From positions 1 through 64,000 of the forward strand of contig DIDT01000052.1 in NCBI GenBank assembly GCA_002418285.1: 64,000 nucleotides of DNA, written 5' to 3'. The notes under the pieces were generated by a model. It saw only the letters and a list, made by a program, of their open reading frames with translations, ran no database searches and was not told where the DNA came from. The position numbers and the translations under genes were made by a program. This DNA is from Phycisphaerales bacterium UBA5793. GTDB lineage: Bacteria > Planctomycetota > Phycisphaerae > Phycisphaerales > UBA5793. Shown here piece by piece: positions 25,089-33,192 of this stretch (within the stretch, counting starts at the first letter, position 1; each line of letters opens with the position of its first letter).

Positions 25089-25733
25089 GTGGCGGTGTTG
25101 GATCGAGTCATTGTGATCGCCGGGCCGTCATGCGTCGGCAAGTCAACGCTGATCGATGCGTTGCGCCGCGGGGAGCATCCCCGCCTGGCCGCGGCGCTGG
25201 GATTGCATGACCCCAAAGCCTGGGTCTTCCAGAACGCACGCCGCACCGCCAGAGCGGCTATTGAAACTGCCGCACGAAACCTGGTCCTTCACTACGACAT
25301 AGTGCGGCCGGCGATGGAGCCATCGATCGCGGGGTATGCGGATGATCCCGGCCTGGCGCCGATGCTGGAAGCGAGGGAGTTGTGCGTGTGCACCATCTGG
25401 GGGAAAGGTGATCTGCTTCGCGCGCGGGCCGCGTTCAAGAGCCGGCGGCGAGCCAGGATCGATTCGACAGCGCTGCATTCGCCGAGGCAGTGGTGGCTGC
25501 GCAATCGTCGCATGAGCACGCTCCGGTCGTGGTACCGCAATGACGTATTCGTGCTCGGTCTCTACGACCAGTGGTTTGCATTCGTGGGTTCCGTCTCCCC
25601 CGGCGCGCGGCAGCTCATCGTCAACGCACTCGAACCCGAGTCCATCGCCACTCCAATCGCGCACTGGCGAGCCTCACGATCCGACCATGAAGAGTCAAGG
25701 CGCACGGCGGGCGGATCGCTCGGCCCCCGATGA
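25089..25733 (+). CDS. P-loop kinase-like protein
   Basis: The protein has 214 residues from a GTG at 25089, preceded by GAGGGAG at good spacing. It begins with a Walker A motif, GPSCVGKST, at about residues 11-19, as in small-molecule and nucleoside kinases. No recognisable Walker B or lid motif identifies the substrate; WRNDVF-like WYRNDVFVLGLYDQW and a C-terminal disordered tail are visible. A P-loop phosphotransferase or NTPase is the safest description. A hairpin ends the gene on its downstream side. Confidence 0.65.
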   Translation: MAVLDRVIVIAGPSCVGKSTLIDALRRGEHPRLAAALGLHDPKAWVFQNARRTARAAIETAARNLVLHYDIVRPAMEPSIAGYADDPGLAPMLEARELCVCTIWGKGDLLRARAAFKSRRRARIDSTALHSPRQWWLRNRRMSTLRSWYRNDVFVLGLYDQWFAFVGSVSPGARQLIVNALEPESIATPIAHWRASRSDHEESRRTAGGSLGPR

Positions 25734-25759
25734 ACGATCGGACGGGCGAGCGAAGTGAA

Positions 25760-25790
25760 CACAACCCCGCTCAACGTGAGCGGGGTTGTG
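25760..25790. terminator. bidirectional terminator hairpin
   Basis: Perfect 14-base arms (25760-25773 and 25777-25790) enclose a three-base loop between the convergent kinase-like and secreted-protein genes. No T tract follows on either strand. Confidence 0.65.
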
Positions 25791-25817
25791 CGACGAATCG
25801 TGCTGTTGCCATTGAAC

Positions 25818-26867
25818 CTACTGTGGGATCTGATCCGTATTGCTCGTGGTGCAGGAGCCGACGGTGATCAGTTGCAGGAAACCGCCGCACGCGGCGGTGC
25901 CGGCACGACCGTTGACCGAGCCCGTGCCTCCGCCGGTGCCGACGGTGTTGACGAGTTGGATGTTTCCCTGGAGGCCAAGAACCGTTCCCGCGCAAGGACC
26001 GCCCGGAATGGTGCTGCTGCCCTCGCGGCTGCCAAAGACGATGCCCTGCTGGCGGCTGGGCTCAGCACCGCTCCACGAGACGCTCACCGAGCCGGGGCAT
26101 GTGCCGCCGACGGTCAGTCGGTAGCCGCCTCCGCCGCCTGCGACGTATTCGAGCGCGTTGGCCATGAGGATGTCGCCATCGGTCGTTTGATCCCACCACG
26201 TGCTGGAGACGGCGTTGGAGGGTGGATAGAAGCCGATGTCGGCACGGTTGGGAAGCGCACCAGCCACCGTGAGCGGCTTGCCATCGCTCCACTGAGCGAC
26301 GAGGGTGGATCCGGGCGCCAGCGAAGTCGTCGTCGGGCGAAAGCCACTTGTCCCGCCTGCAAAGGTATTGACACCTTGGATGAGCGGATGGCCGGGATCG
26401 AGGATCGCCCCCAGCGACGCGCTTCCAGTCGAGGTGCCGCCACGCGGCACGATGACGTCGTACTCAGGCGACCAGCGGCCGGTGAGATAGCGGTTGGCGG
26501 AAGTTGTGGTGTTTCCAAACACGGCTATGACGACCCCACCGCCACCATCGACGTAGTCCGCCAGAACGTCGCCCAGCGCGGCGGAGTCGAGGTAGTTGAG
26601 GTTCGACCAGACGATCACGGCGTCGTACTGCTGGAGGGTTTGCAGCGAGGGAGTGGTAACTCCGGCGTCGATGATGTCGACAACATTGAAGCGGCCCGTA
26701 CCCATCAGCTTGGCCTGCGGGTCGGTAAAGCGAGCATCCCCTGATCCACTGCCCGCTGCCGCGACAATGGCCACATCCGTGGCGAGTGCGGCGTTGGCGG
26801 CGAACAGGCTGCCGGCCACGAACGCGATGGCTGCCATCGTGAATCGATTGATTGGGTTGGTTTTCAC
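25818..26867 (-). CDS. secreted protein with GATase1-like domain and Cys-rich C-terminal module
   Basis: The protein has 349 residues from a GTG at 26867 with AGGAGG upstream. A signal peptide ends near ANAALA (about residue 28). The middle (DAVIVWSNLNYLD...GGGGVVIAVFGN) resembles the class I glutamine amidotransferase-like or ThuA-like folds used in many secreted planctomycete proteins, without visible catalytic residues. The last 100 residues carry the four-cysteine module (GTCPG, PCAGT, ACGGF, CTTSN) shared with the genes at 15744, 16934 and 48328. Function is unknown. Confidence 0.78.
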   Translation of the reverse strand: MKTNPINRFTMAAIAFVAGSLFAANAALATDVAIVAAAGSGSGDARFTDPQAKLMGTGRFNVVDIIDAGVTTPSLQTLQQYDAVIVWSNLNYLDSAALGDVLADYVDGGGGVVIAVFGNTTTSANRYLTGRWSPEYDVIVPRGGTSTGSASLGAILDPGHPLIQGVNTFAGGTSGFRPTTTSLAPGSTLVAQWSDGKPLTVAGALPNRADIGFYPPSNAVSSTWWDQTTDGDILMANALEYVAGGGGGYRLTVGGTCPGSVSVSWSGAEPSRQQGIVFGSREGSSTIPGGPCAGTVLGLQGNIQLVNTVGTGGGTGSVNGRAGTAACGGFLQLITVGSCTTSNTDQIPQ

Positions 26868-27023
26868 GTCTCTTTCCTCCTGGGGTGTTTCGCTGTTCTG
26901 CGCAACGGTTTCCATCGCCGTCGACCACACGGTTGGCCACATAGGATAACAGATTCCGCATCGCACTGCAATGGGGAAACCACTTCGTCTCTCTGATTGA
27001 CCGGTTGATAATTCAGACCAAGG

Positions 27024-27494
27024 TCAAAGCGCCGGTCGCGGCTGGACGCGGTCGGTGCCACTGCCGCCGGGTGACTCGGGATTGGCGCCCTGGGCACGCG
27101 TCGCGCCGGTGCCGGGCTGGGCCGAGGCGCCTTCCGGGCCGTGCTCTTTGGGTTGAAGGATCACGCCGGACTGGGCCAAGGGGGTCCAGACCTTGTAGAT
27201 CTTCATGAGCGACTCGAACTGCTCGGAATAGCCGACGAGTTTGAGCGTGGCGCGCATAGGCCGGGCGCGGCGGCTGAGCAGGATGATGCCGGCGATCAGA
27301 CCGCTGTCGATGCTGACGGCTTCGGAGAGGTCGAGGACGAGGACCTTGTAACCCTGTTCCAGCGTCCGCTCACCCCAGCGGACGACCTCGCGGATCTGAT
27401 CGTCTGTGGTCATGTCGGAATGCGCGAGAAAAACCGGTTCCCGCCGCACAAACTGCGGTGCTCGATCTCGCCATGACTTGAGCCACTTCAGCAT
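27024..27494 (-). CDS. STAS-domain protein
   Basis: The 156-residue protein starts at 27494. A STAS-type fold is suggested by VLVLDLSEAVSIDSGLIAGIILLSRRAR, where the serine in IDSG sits at the phosphorylatable position of anti-anti-sigma factors, and by the following LKLVGYSEQFESLMKIYKV. About 40 residues at the C-terminus are Pro/Gly-rich and disordered. It may respond to a Ser/Thr kinase or phosphatase in a partner-switch pathway, but no kinase gene is next to it. Divergent from the M24 peptidase gene. Confidence 0.78.
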   Translation of the reverse strand: MLKWLKSWRDRAPQFVRREPVFLAHSDMTTDDQIREVVRWGERTLEQGYKVLVLDLSEAVSIDSGLIAGIILLSRRARPMRATLKLVGYSEQFESLMKIYKVWTPLAQSGVILQPKEHGPEGASAQPGTGATRAQGANPESPGGSGTDRVQPRPAL

Positions 27495-27733
27495 CCGGTG
27501 CTCGCTTTGCGATCAGATCGCGAAATGTCGAGGGGACAGCCGTGTCGTCCTCAATGGTATTGTGCATCAAGGCGGCCGGGTTTCAAGCCCAAACCGGGAA
27601 AGGGTTAGCGCCAAGTCCGCTATCGAACAAAATGATTGGCCACTTTGACACCCGACAGACCCGTCGAAAGACATCCAACCCGCTTATCGTAGCGTAGGCC
27701 GATAGAACGACTTGTGACGCGCTGGAGCATGCC

Positions 27734-28876
27734 ATGTCAACGCCATACCTGCTTGCTGGATATCCGGACCGCTTCCCGGGAGTCTACCACCGCATTCGAT
27801 TCCTTTGCGGCGACATGACGGTGTACCTCGATCTGGGGGAGGGGCGTACGCACCTGATCGTGCGCAACATCGAGCTGCCTCGGGCGAAGAAGGCCGGCAA
27901 GGCCAGGCACATCTGGTGCCCCGAGGATCTACCTCCTACGGATGGGCTGAGCAGTGATCGTGACACGTCGTATGCGCAGGCGACGGCGGAGTTGCTCGTG
28001 CGCGAGGGGGTGAAGGAGATCGCCGGCGATTATCTTTTGCCGCTGCTCTTCGTCGATGTGCTGCGCGAGTGTGGGGTCAAAGTTGTTTTCGATCCCGATC
28101 TCGGACGCGTCGACCGGCGGATGAAGGACGACTGGGAGGTGGAGCAGCTGCGCGACTCGCAAGGGCACACCGAGGCGGCGATCCGGTTTGCCTACGACAC
28201 CATCGCGCGCGCCAAAGTCGTTGACGGCGTGCTGCAGCACGACGGAGCCGCGCTGACGGCCGACCGGCTGCGGTCGATGATCGCGATCTTCCTGCTGCAG
28301 CGCGGCCTGTCGAACCCGAACGACTGCATCGTCGCGCCGGGCAAGGTCGGCTCGGACTGCCACCATCGCGGCGAAGGAGTGCTGCGGGTCAACGAGCCGA
28401 TCATCCTCGATGTCTTCCCGCTCAACACGAAGACCCGCTACTGGGGAGACTGCACGCGCACGCTGTGTCGCGGCACGCCGCATCCGACGCTGTCGATGAT
28501 GCACGCGCATGTGGTCGAAGCGAAGGCGGCGGCGATCAAGGCGTGTCGGGCCGGAGGGACGGGCGCGGAGGTCCATCAGGCGGTGCTCGATGTGTTCAAT
28601 CGCGAGAAGTACCACATCGGCATGCCGCCCGATGATGCGCCGGATGATCTCATCTTCTACCCGCACGGTACGGGCCACGGCATCGGCCTGGAATGCCACG
28701 AACCGCCGATTCTCGATTCACTGTGCGGGAAACTGATCAAGGGCGACGCCCTGACGATCGAGCCGGGGTTGTACTGCAAAGCCGTGGGCGGCGTGCGCGT
28801 CGAAGACATGGTGATCGCCCGGCCGGATGGGTGCGAGAATCTGAATGAACTGCCGGAGGGGTTGTGGTGGGGTTGA
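27734..28876 (+). CDS. M24-family Xaa-Pro peptidase
   Basis: The 380-residue protein starts at an ATG with GGAG seven bases upstream. The M24 pita-bread domain is in the C-terminal half, with the metal ligands in DVFPLNTKTRYWGDCTRT (two Asp), HGTGHGIGLECHE (His), TIEPGLY (Glu) and GVRVEDMV (Glu). The N-terminal half looks like the creatinase N-domain. It should cleave Xaa-Pro dipeptides or N-terminal Xaa-Pro bonds; PepQ versus PepP cannot be settled here. Confidence 0.9.
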   Translation: MSTPYLLAGYPDRFPGVYHRIRFLCGDMTVYLDLGEGRTHLIVRNIELPRAKKAGKARHIWCPEDLPPTDGLSSDRDTSYAQATAELLVREGVKEIAGDYLLPLLFVDVLRECGVKVVFDPDLGRVDRRMKDDWEVEQLRDSQGHTEAAIRFAYDTIARAKVVDGVLQHDGAALTADRLRSMIAIFLLQRGLSNPNDCIVAPGKVGSDCHHRGEGVLRVNEPIILDVFPLNTKTRYWGDCTRTLCRGTPHPTLSMMHAHVVEAKAAAIKACRAGGTGAEVHQAVLDVFNREKYHIGMPPDDAPDDLIFYPHGTGHGIGLECHEPPILDSLCGKLIKGDALTIEPGLYCKAVGGVRVEDMVIARPDGCENLNELPEGLWWG

Positions 28877-28929
28877 ATAGGAACTGCGCCACCCCACCTG
28901 GTGAAATAACGGTACTCTGAGACGTCTGG

Positions 28930-29400
28930 ATGTCAGATTTCATTTCGCATTCTCCCGTATCAGGAGGCGTGCCTTTGCCGTCCGGTGTCGATGTGCTGTG
29001 CCACAAGTGCGGTTACAACCTGCGGGGGCTTGTGGAAGGAGGACGTTGTCCCGAATGCGCGGCAGTGATTCGTCTTGATATCCCTCGCGCCGAGTGGACC
29101 AGATGGCGCATCACTCTCACGTGCGGGGTCGTAGCAATTGTTGTACTTCTGATGGCTTTGAACGTCCTGTTCACCGCGCATCCAGAGTGGATCAGCCAAG
29201 GGCACCTTCAAGTCGCGCTTTTGTTCCAGCGAATCTGGCTGGGATTCGGCGGAGTTACGATCATGCTGGGGCTGATTGCAGAGACGCAACGACGGATTCC
29301 ATCGGCGATGTGGATCGCCCTCTGGACTGCGCTGGCGGCGTCGGCGGTTGGCTGGATTTTGAACGGATTGGTCGAAGTTATGGTGGATTTGCGCGTGTGA
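28930..29400 (+). CDS. zinc-ribbon membrane protein
   Basis: The 156-residue protein has an N-terminal ribbon (CHKCGYNLRGL...CPECAAVI) followed by three or four hydrophobic segments. It is the fourth member in this window of the ribbon-plus-membrane architecture (others at 1202, 19032 and 19682), though its membrane part does not closely match theirs. It lies 53 bases after the peptidase gene. Function is unknown. Confidence 0.75.
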   Translation: MSDFISHSPVSGGVPLPSGVDVLCHKCGYNLRGLVEGGRCPECAAVIRLDIPRAEWTRWRITLTCGVVAIVVLLMALNVLFTAHPEWISQGHLQVALLFQRIWLGFGGVTIMLGLIAETQRRIPSAMWIALWTALAASAVGWILNGLVEVMVDLRV

Positions 29401-29450
29401 AGCGAACGGCGGGCGAAGCCGGGGTCGCAAAAACGCGAAGCCTTGACTCA

Positions 29451-29476
29451 CCCGTGACTACGATCGTCGACCCCAT
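29451..29476 (+). promoter_or_regulatory. bipartite motif, copy 1
   Basis: CCCGTGACTAC (29451-29461) and GACCCCAT (29469-29476) are separated by seven bases. The same two blocks with the same spacing occur at 30272-30297. This copy ends 15 bases before the start of the repeat protein gene. A shared regulatory element is possible. Confidence 0.4.
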
Positions 29477-29491
29477 CGCGGTCGGATACCC

Positions 29492-30019
29492 ATGATTGTT
29501 CAAGTCAAGTCGAATCTCAATTCGGAGTTGGATCAACTGCGGGCGCTTGGACCGGGCTCGCACCATGAGGTTGTCGGCGTCGAAGGCAGGTTGTACCGCC
29601 TGGCTGGCGAATGTGGCAGCGTGCTGTTCGACCCGGACTTGTTTGAAAACGATGTCGAAGATTCCCGACCGATCGTTCAAGTGAAGACGAACCTTGACTG
29701 GGAACTGGCGAAACTCCAGGAACTGGGGCGTGGAAACTGCTACTCCGTGCTGGCGATCGAGAGTGGTCACTTTCGGATTCACGGTGATGGCGGGCCGTGC
29801 CTGTATCCGCCCCTGTTGTTCACCATGGAAGATGAGACGTGGCCCCAGGCGTGGGTGGCGCAGGGCGACCCGTGGCGGGACGGCGTCGCCGGCTGGCCGG
29901 AGTTGATTGCACCGGGGTTCATGGAGAGCTGGCATGATGGCGATGCGGATGCCATAGCGGTGTATCAGCGTGTGTTGAAGGGCGTGCCGTTGGGGCCGAT
30001 TCGAAGCGACGCGAACTGA
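29492..30019 (+). CDS. hypothetical protein with two internal repeats
   Basis: The 175-residue soluble protein has two similar units. Residues 1-52 begin IVQVKSNLNSELDQLRALG, and residues 61-113 begin IVQVKTNLDWELAKLQELG; each continues with a short strand-turn-strand. The rest (PWRDGVAGWPELIAPGF) is unrelated to the repeats. No family is recognised. A bipartite DNA motif upstream of its start is repeated upstream of the next gene. Confidence 0.65.
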   Translation: MIVQVKSNLNSELDQLRALGPGSHHEVVGVEGRLYRLAGECGSVLFDPDLFENDVEDSRPIVQVKTNLDWELAKLQELGRGNCYSVLAIESGHFRIHGDGGPCLYPPLLFTMEDETWPQAWVAQGDPWRDGVAGWPELIAPGFMESWHDGDADAIAVYQRVLKGVPLGPIRSDAN

Positions 30020-30331
30020 ACGGACAGCCGTGTAGGATCCACCCTGCGGACCGCGCGATGGGCTGTTGCGGGCGGCGTTGTTGGAATGCTGTCCACAGCA
30101 TCGCTCTCATGTTTGATTTGTCGGGTTACTGCGCCGCCCGTGGTCCTGGGTGTATGTGATGCTGGTCATGATGTCGGTTTGAGTACCGAGCACTTCCTGC
30201 AACCCTCCCGAGGTGCGCCGCGTATGGGATCATCGGTTCCACGGGCTGCGCGACACGGGGGTATCGCTGCGCCCGTGACTACATTCCGTGACCCCATTCG
30301 GGGTCGAAGGCACCAATCGCGGGATCGGGTG
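30020..30331 (+). other. 312-base gap without a gene
   Basis: No convincing gene is present. An open frame crosses the gap into the next gene but has no ribosome binding site and no coding-like composition. It contains the second copy of the bipartite motif. Confidence 0.45.
30272..30297 (+). promoter_or_regulatory. bipartite motif, copy 2
   Basis: CCCGTGACTAC (30272-30282) and GACCCCAT (30290-30297) with seven bases between match copy 1 exactly in both blocks. It ends 34 bases before the next start codon. Confidence 0.4.
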
Positions 30332-30625
30332 ATGAACGATCAGCAGGAACCATCGCATGCTGTCTTCGGACTTGTCGTTGGCGCGCTGCTGTGTACTTTG
30401 CTGTCAATCCTCATCTGTTTTCCACTCAGGATCACTTACGCGGCGTACGTCTTCAACGCGCTGCTGGGCGGCGCTTCATTGGTGCTTGTGATTGAGAGTC
30501 TCCACCGGGCCCGGGGTGCGGATCGAATAACTGCGTGGCTTGGCGGAGGGTTTGTTTTGGCGTACCTGCTGTGGGAACTGCGAGATGCGGTGCTGTCGAT
30601 CTTCGAGTTTGTGGCGAGTCACTAG
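30332..30625 (+). CDS. small membrane protein
   Basis: The 97-residue protein begins MNDQQEPSHAVFG and contains three hydrophobic segments (VVGALLCTLLSILIC, YVFNALLGGASLVLVIE, AWLGGGFVLAYLLW). No family is recognised. The start at 30332 is chosen because the preceding open frame is not coding-like. It is convergent with the isc operon, with a terminator between them. Confidence 0.5.
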   Translation: MNDQQEPSHAVFGLVVGALLCTLLSILICFPLRITYAAYVFNALLGGASLVLVIESLHRARGADRITAWLGGGFVLAYLLWELRDAVLSIFEFVASH

Positions 30626-30780
30626 TTTGTCGGACGGCTGTGCAACGCGCGGGGGTCTGGCCTTCCAGTCGCGGAGTCTGCCTGCAGATCGCGGCACCTG
30701 CGCGTAATGCGCGATGCACGTCCAACACCGCTTCCTCACAGGCGCGGCTCGTTGGAGGCTGCGCCTCGCGCGATGAAAAA

Positions 30781-30801
30781 CCCACCCTCGCGGAGGGTGG
30801 G
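30781..30801 (-). terminator. terminator of the isc operon
   Basis: Nine-base arms CCCACCCTC (30781-30789) and GAGGGTGGG (30793-30801) enclose GCG. On the minus strand the stem is followed by TTTTTC, a good T tract, 50 bases after the iscA stop. On the plus strand it is followed by CTTT, so it may stop both directions. Confidence 0.85.
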
Positions 30802-30850
30802 CTTTGATTTATTTCACTGAACCTTCTGTGCCTCTTCGTGGCCAGCGCTT

Positions 30851-31183
30851 CTACGCGCTGAAGGAACTGCCGCAGCCGCAACTGCTGGTGGCGTTGGGGT
30901 TGTTGAAGACGAAGCCGCGGCCCATGATCTCGTCCTTGAAATCAATCGTCGTGTTGTCGAGGTAGATCAGGCTCTTGGGGTCGCAGACGATGCGGACGCC
31001 GTGCTGCTCGCTGATCTCGTCGGTGTCGCGTTCGTTCTCGGTAAGGTCGAGGACGTAGGAGAAGCCCGAGCAGCCGCCGCCCTTGACGCCGACGCGGAGG
31101 CGGACTTTCTCGGCATCGAGTTCCTGCTGCTGGATGATGGTCTTGATCTCGCGTGCTGCGGTTTCGCTGAGTTGAATGCCCAT
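30851..31183 (-). CDS. iscA: A-type iron-sulfur carrier (IscA/ErpA family)
   Basis: The 110-residue protein has the three conserved cysteines of A-type carriers: Cys38 in GGGCSGFSYV, and Cys102 and Cys104 in the C-terminal SCGCGSSF. It carries or inserts iron-sulfur clusters into target proteins. It is the last gene of the iscS-iscU-iscA run, 77 bases after iscU. By sequence it could equally be called ErpA. Confidence 0.9.
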   Translation of the reverse strand: MGIQLSETAAREIKTIIQQQELDAEKVRLRVGVKGGGCSGFSYVLDLTENERDTDEISEQHGVRIVCDPKSLIYLDNTTIDFKDEIMGRGFVFNNPNATSSCGCGSSFSA

Positions 31184-31260
31184 GTTCGTCAGTCCTCAGA
31201 AGTCGTGTGCAGGCAGCAGCCATGCTGCCGGATGTTCGTCAATAGTAGTACGTCGCCCGA

Positions 31261-31728
31261 TCAGTTGGCGTTCGTCTTGCAAGGAACGGCTTCGATCTGG
31301 GGGTGCTGATGATCGTGGTCATCGGCGGCTTCGAGGCCGTTCTTCTTCTTGTAGTCGCTCACGGCGGCGCGAATCGCGTCTTCGGCCAATACGGAGCAGT
31401 GGATCTTGACCGGCGGCAGGCTGAGCTCCTGGACGAGTTCGGTGTTCTTGATCGCCACGCCCTCGTCGAGGGTCTTGCCCTTGAGCCATTCGGTGGCGAG
31501 GCTGGAGCAGGCGATCGCCGAACCGCAACCGAAAGTCTTGAACTTGGCGTCTTCGATCACGCCCTTGTCGTTGACCTTGATCTGGAGTTGCATGACGTCG
31601 CCGCACTCGGGCGCGCCGACGATGCCCACGCCGATGTCCTTCTTTTCCTTGACTTCCTTGGTGGTGCCAAAGGAGCCGACGTTGCTTGGCGTCTCGTAGT
31701 GTCGGATGACTTTTTCGCTGTATGCCAT
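31261..31728 (-). CDS. iscU: iron-sulfur cluster scaffold (IscU)
   Basis: The protein has 155 residues from the ATG of MAYSEKVIRHYE; five codons upstream are also open. The scaffold ligands are Cys42 (PECGD, with Asp44), Cys68 and Cys111 (HCSVLAEDA), and FGCGSAIACSS is the usual middle block. The C-terminus is extended and His/Asp-rich (DDHDHQHP). It assembles clusters from sulfur supplied by IscS. A 13-base-pair hairpin lies just ahead of the gene. Confidence 0.93.
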   Translation of the reverse strand: MAYSEKVIRHYETPSNVGSFGTTKEVKEKKDIGVGIVGAPECGDVMQLQIKVNDKGVIEDAKFKTFGCGSAIACSSLATEWLKGKTLDEGVAIKNTELVQELSLPPVKIHCSVLAEDAIRAAVSDYKKKNGLEAADDHDHQHPQIEAVPCKTNAN

Positions 31729-31741
31729 GTGAATGCCTTTC

Positions 31742-31771
31742 AACGCCCAGGGAAAGCCTTCCCTGGGCGTT
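31742..31771. terminator. strong hairpin between iscS and iscU
   Basis: Perfect 13-base arms (31742-31754 and 31759-31771) surround a four-base loop. On the plus strand CATTTTAG follows; on the minus strand, the sense strand of the operon, no T tract follows, and the iscU ATG is 14 bases away. On the sense strand it may be an RNA processing or attenuation structure, not a full terminator. Confidence 0.55.
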
Positions 31772-31788
31772 CATTTTAGTGTATCGGT

Positions 31789-33030
31789 TCAGTGCTGGGC
31801 CCACTGGATCTTGGTGATGTCGATGCCTTCCTTGTGCATGTCGTAGAGCGGGCTCATGTCGCGCAGATGGTTGACGGCCCTGACGACGTGCTCGATGGTG
31901 TAGTCGATCTCCTCCTTCGTCGTGATGCGGCCGAGGCCGAATCGCAGCGAAGAGTGGGCGAGTTCGTCACCGACGCCGAGGCCCTTGAGGACGTAGGAGG
32001 GCTCGAGACTGGCGCTGGTGCAGGCCGAGCCTGATGAGACGGCGATTTCCTTGATGCCCATCATGAGCGATTCGCCTTCGACGAAGCCGAAGGAGATGTT
32101 GGTCGTGTGAGGCAGGCGGCGCGTCGGGTGGCCGTTGATCTGCACGGTGTCGAGCTGCTTGGTGATACTCTGCTCGAGGTGCTGACGCAAGGCAAGCAGT
32201 CGATCGCGATCCTTGTCCATGTCGGCCGAGCAACACTCACATGCAGCGCCGAAGCCGACGATGCCGGGGACATTGAGCGTGCCGGAGCGGAAACCGCGTT
32301 CGTGGCCGCCGCCATCCATCTGGGCGACGAGGCGGACGCGCGGCTTGCGACGGCGAACGTAGAGCGCCCCCACTCCCTTTGGTCCGTAGATCTTGTGTCC
32401 GGACCAGCTGAGCAGGTCGATGTTGTCGGTCTCGACATTGGTGGGCATCTTGCCGACCCACTGGGTAGCGTCGGTGTGGAAGATGATGCCCTTCTCGTGG
32501 CAGAGGGCGCCGATCTCGGGCACTTCATTGATGGTGCCGATTTCGTTGTTGGCCCACATGATGGAGACGAGGATCGTGTCATCGCGGAGCGCGGCTTCGA
32601 TCTGCTCGCGCCGCACAACACCGTCCTTGGGCGGATCAATGAAGGTCGCGTCGAAGCCCTCGCGCATGAGGCGCTTGACGGGATCGAGGACGGCCTTGTG
32701 TTCGATGGTGCAGGTGATGATGTGGCCCCGTCCACCTTCAGCGGTGCGTGGAGCCTTCTCGTACATCGCCGCAGCGCCCTTGATGGCGAGGTTGTTGCTC
32801 TCGGTCGAGCCGCTCGTCCAGATGATCTCTTTGGGCGAAGCGTTGATGAGGGCGGCGGCCCGCTCGCGGGCCTTGTCGACACCGGCTTCCGCCTCCCAGC
32901 CGAAGGAGTGGTTGCGTGAGGCTGAGTTGCCGAACTTCGTGGTGAAGTAGGGCAGCATGGCTTCGAGCACGCGCGGATCAACGGGCGTGGTGGCGTTGTG
33001 GTCGAGATAGATGGGCAGTTTCACAGCCAT
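31789..33030 (-). CDS. iscS: cysteine desulfurase (IscS)
   Basis: The protein has 413 residues from the ATG at 33030. It is a PLP fold-type I enzyme with [18 protein letters not shown] and [10 protein letters not shown] (the PLP lysine). The catalytic cysteine is in [10 protein letters not shown], and it is close to NifS/IscS. It releases sulfur from cysteine for cluster and thio-cofactor synthesis and heads the iscS-iscU-iscA operon. A palindrome about 65 bases upstream may bind a regulator. Confidence 0.94.
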   Translation of the reverse strand: MAVKLPIYLDHNATTPVDPRVLEAMLPYFTTKFGNSASRNHSFGWEAEAGVDKARERAAALINASPKEIIWTSGSTESNNLAIKGAAAMYEKAPRTAEGGRGHIITCTIEHKAVLDPVKRLMREGFDATFIDPPKDGVVRREQIEAALRDDTILVSIMWANNEIGTINEVPEIGALCHEKGIIFHTDATQWVGKMPTNVETDNIDLLSWSGHKIYGPKGVGALYVRRRKPRVRLVAQMDGGGHERGFRSGTLNVPGIVGFGAACECCSADMDKDRDRLLALRQHLEQSITKQLDTVQINGHPTRRLPHTTNISFGFVEGESLMMGIKEIAVSSGSACTSASLEPSYVLKGLGVGDELAHSSLRFGLGRITTKEEIDYTIEHVVRAVNHLRDMSPLYDMHKEGIDITKIQWAQH

Positions 33031-33094
33031 GTCCGGCAATCTCCGTGGCGGTTCCCAGCCTTCCTGATTGGCCGGGCTCGATTTGGTTCATTCT

Positions 33095-33109
33095 CTAGAA
33101 TGATTCTAG
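33095..33109. promoter_or_regulatory. palindrome upstream of iscS
   Basis: CTAGAAT (33095-33101), one base, and ATTCTAG (33103-33109) form a perfect palindrome 65 bases before the iscS start. On the minus strand, TTGAAC lies just before it, so the palindrome occupies the place of a -35/-10 spacer. A repressor site for an iron-sulfur regulator is possible; no isc-type regulator gene is adjacent. Confidence 0.5.
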
Positions 33110-33192
33110 GGTTCAATTGCTCCTCGGCAACTGGGCAAGATCCGTTTCGGGTCAAAGAGGCGGCCACTTCCGGCAGCCTGAGTACAAGCACT

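Noticed and set aside
25755..26744. 329-residue plus-strand frame
   Set aside because: Antisense to the secreted protein with signal peptide and Cys module.
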